From an uncultured Mycoplasmatales bacterium (GTDB lineage: Bacteria; Bacillota_I; Bacilli_A; Mycoplasmatales; Mycoplasmoidaceae): a stretch of 6,274 nucleotides of DNA. The position numbers were made by a program, and so were the translations under genes. The notes beneath the pieces are model-generated. The model did no database searches. It had not been told where the DNA came from and worked only from the letters and a program-made list of their open reading frames with translations. Numbering within the stretch: the stretch's first letter is position 1; each line of letters begins with the position of its first letter. The stretch is from assembly GCA_910578525.1 (NCBI GenBank), contig CAJTRF010000046.1:1-6274 (forward strand). Direction: 5' to 3'. Shown one piece after another: positions 6,179-6,274 of this stretch.

Positions 6179-6234
6179 TTGAATGCTGTCTGAGTTTGCT
6201 TAGCAACGTGTCCGAATTTGCTTAGCGATACCTG
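6179..6234 (-). repeat. Right terminal inverted repeat (56 bp)
   Basis: This is the reverse complement of 220-275 with three mismatches. It contains two motif copies, 6188-6207 (inner) and 6210-6229 (outer), then ACCTG at the tip. The outer copy ends in GCGAT as in the main array; the inner ends in GCAAC. The outer copy here has GTCCGAA where the left has GTCTGAG. Confidence 0.92.
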
Positions 6235-6236
6235 TA
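6235..6236. other. Right TA target-site duplication
   Basis: TA follows the last base of the right inverted repeat and pairs with 218-219. The 38 bases beyond it are AT-rich right flank with no recognisable feature. Confidence 0.85.
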
Positions 6237-6274
6237 TGTCAAATAAATGAAAAAATAAAATAATTTAAATACTA

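Larger units (their letters stand above)
220..6234 (+). mobile_element. Complete Tc1/mariner-superfamily DNA transposon with a USP-like/transposase fusion gene
   Basis: The element is 6015 bp. It is bounded by TA duplications and 56-bp terminal inverted repeats that begin CAGGTATCGC at both ends. It carries one long open gene (725-4396) whose C-terminal third has the helix-turn-helix and DDE motifs of Tc1/mariner transposases. The remainder is a 505-bp left leader and a 1.8-kb right arm rich in copies of a 20-21 bp motif that also makes up the inverted repeats. Typical Tc1/mariner elements are about 1.3-2.4 kb with a transposase of about 340 residues, so this one is unusually large. The intact frame, the 53/56 repeat identity and the intact TA suggest a recent insertion that could be autonomous. 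Ends and superfamily are well supported by sequence; activity is inference. Confidence 0.9.

Overview
The window holds one apparently complete DNA transposon of about 6.0 kb (220-6234) inserted in a short stretch of host DNA. It is very AT-rich and eukaryotic in character. There is a single long intronless gene with strongly Asn/Lys/Asp/Glu-biased codons, and its product joins a ubiquitin-specific-protease-like (USP, family C19) domain to a Tc1/mariner-type DDE transposase. An intronless AT-rich protist fits best, for example a parabasalid such as Trichomonas or Tritrichomonas, or an amoebozoan such as Entamoeba. No diagnostic host gene is present, so the organism call is a weak inference.

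Layout: 1-217 is left host flank. It is less AT-rich than the element, carries GC-rich inverted repeats, and may contain the first 32 codons of a leftward gene running off the window. A TA target-site duplication (218-219 and 6235-6236) brackets the element. The element begins CAGGTATCGC and ends with the inverse, inside 56-bp terminal inverted repeats matching at 53 of 56 positions. Positions 276-688 are an AT-rich leader. The coding sequence is 725-4396 (1223 aa from the first usable ATG). From 4397 to 6178 lies a long noncoding right arm.

The most striking noncoding feature is a 20-21 bp motif, GTCTGAGTTTGCTTAGCGAT and its variants. Each terminal inverted repeat contains two copies of it. 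One further copy lies in the left subterminal region, and 19 more lie in the right arm: a near-perfect tandem array (4819-5065 plus one at 5096), a smaller cluster (5763-5876) and two single copies. All face the same way relative to their nearest end, as expected for transposase-binding sites, and the distribution is very asymmetric (3 left, 21 right).

Working model (inference): the C-terminal part binds the iterated motif and performs TA-targeted cut-and-paste. The N-terminal USP-like domain, unusual for this superfamily, may act on host ubiquitin or ubiquitin-like conjugates to protect the transposase or alter chromatin or repair. The intact frame, similar inverted repeats and intact TA duplication suggest a recent, possibly autonomous insertion. 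The main alternative is that the USP-like domain is catalytically dead, since parts of its Cys box are non-canonical.
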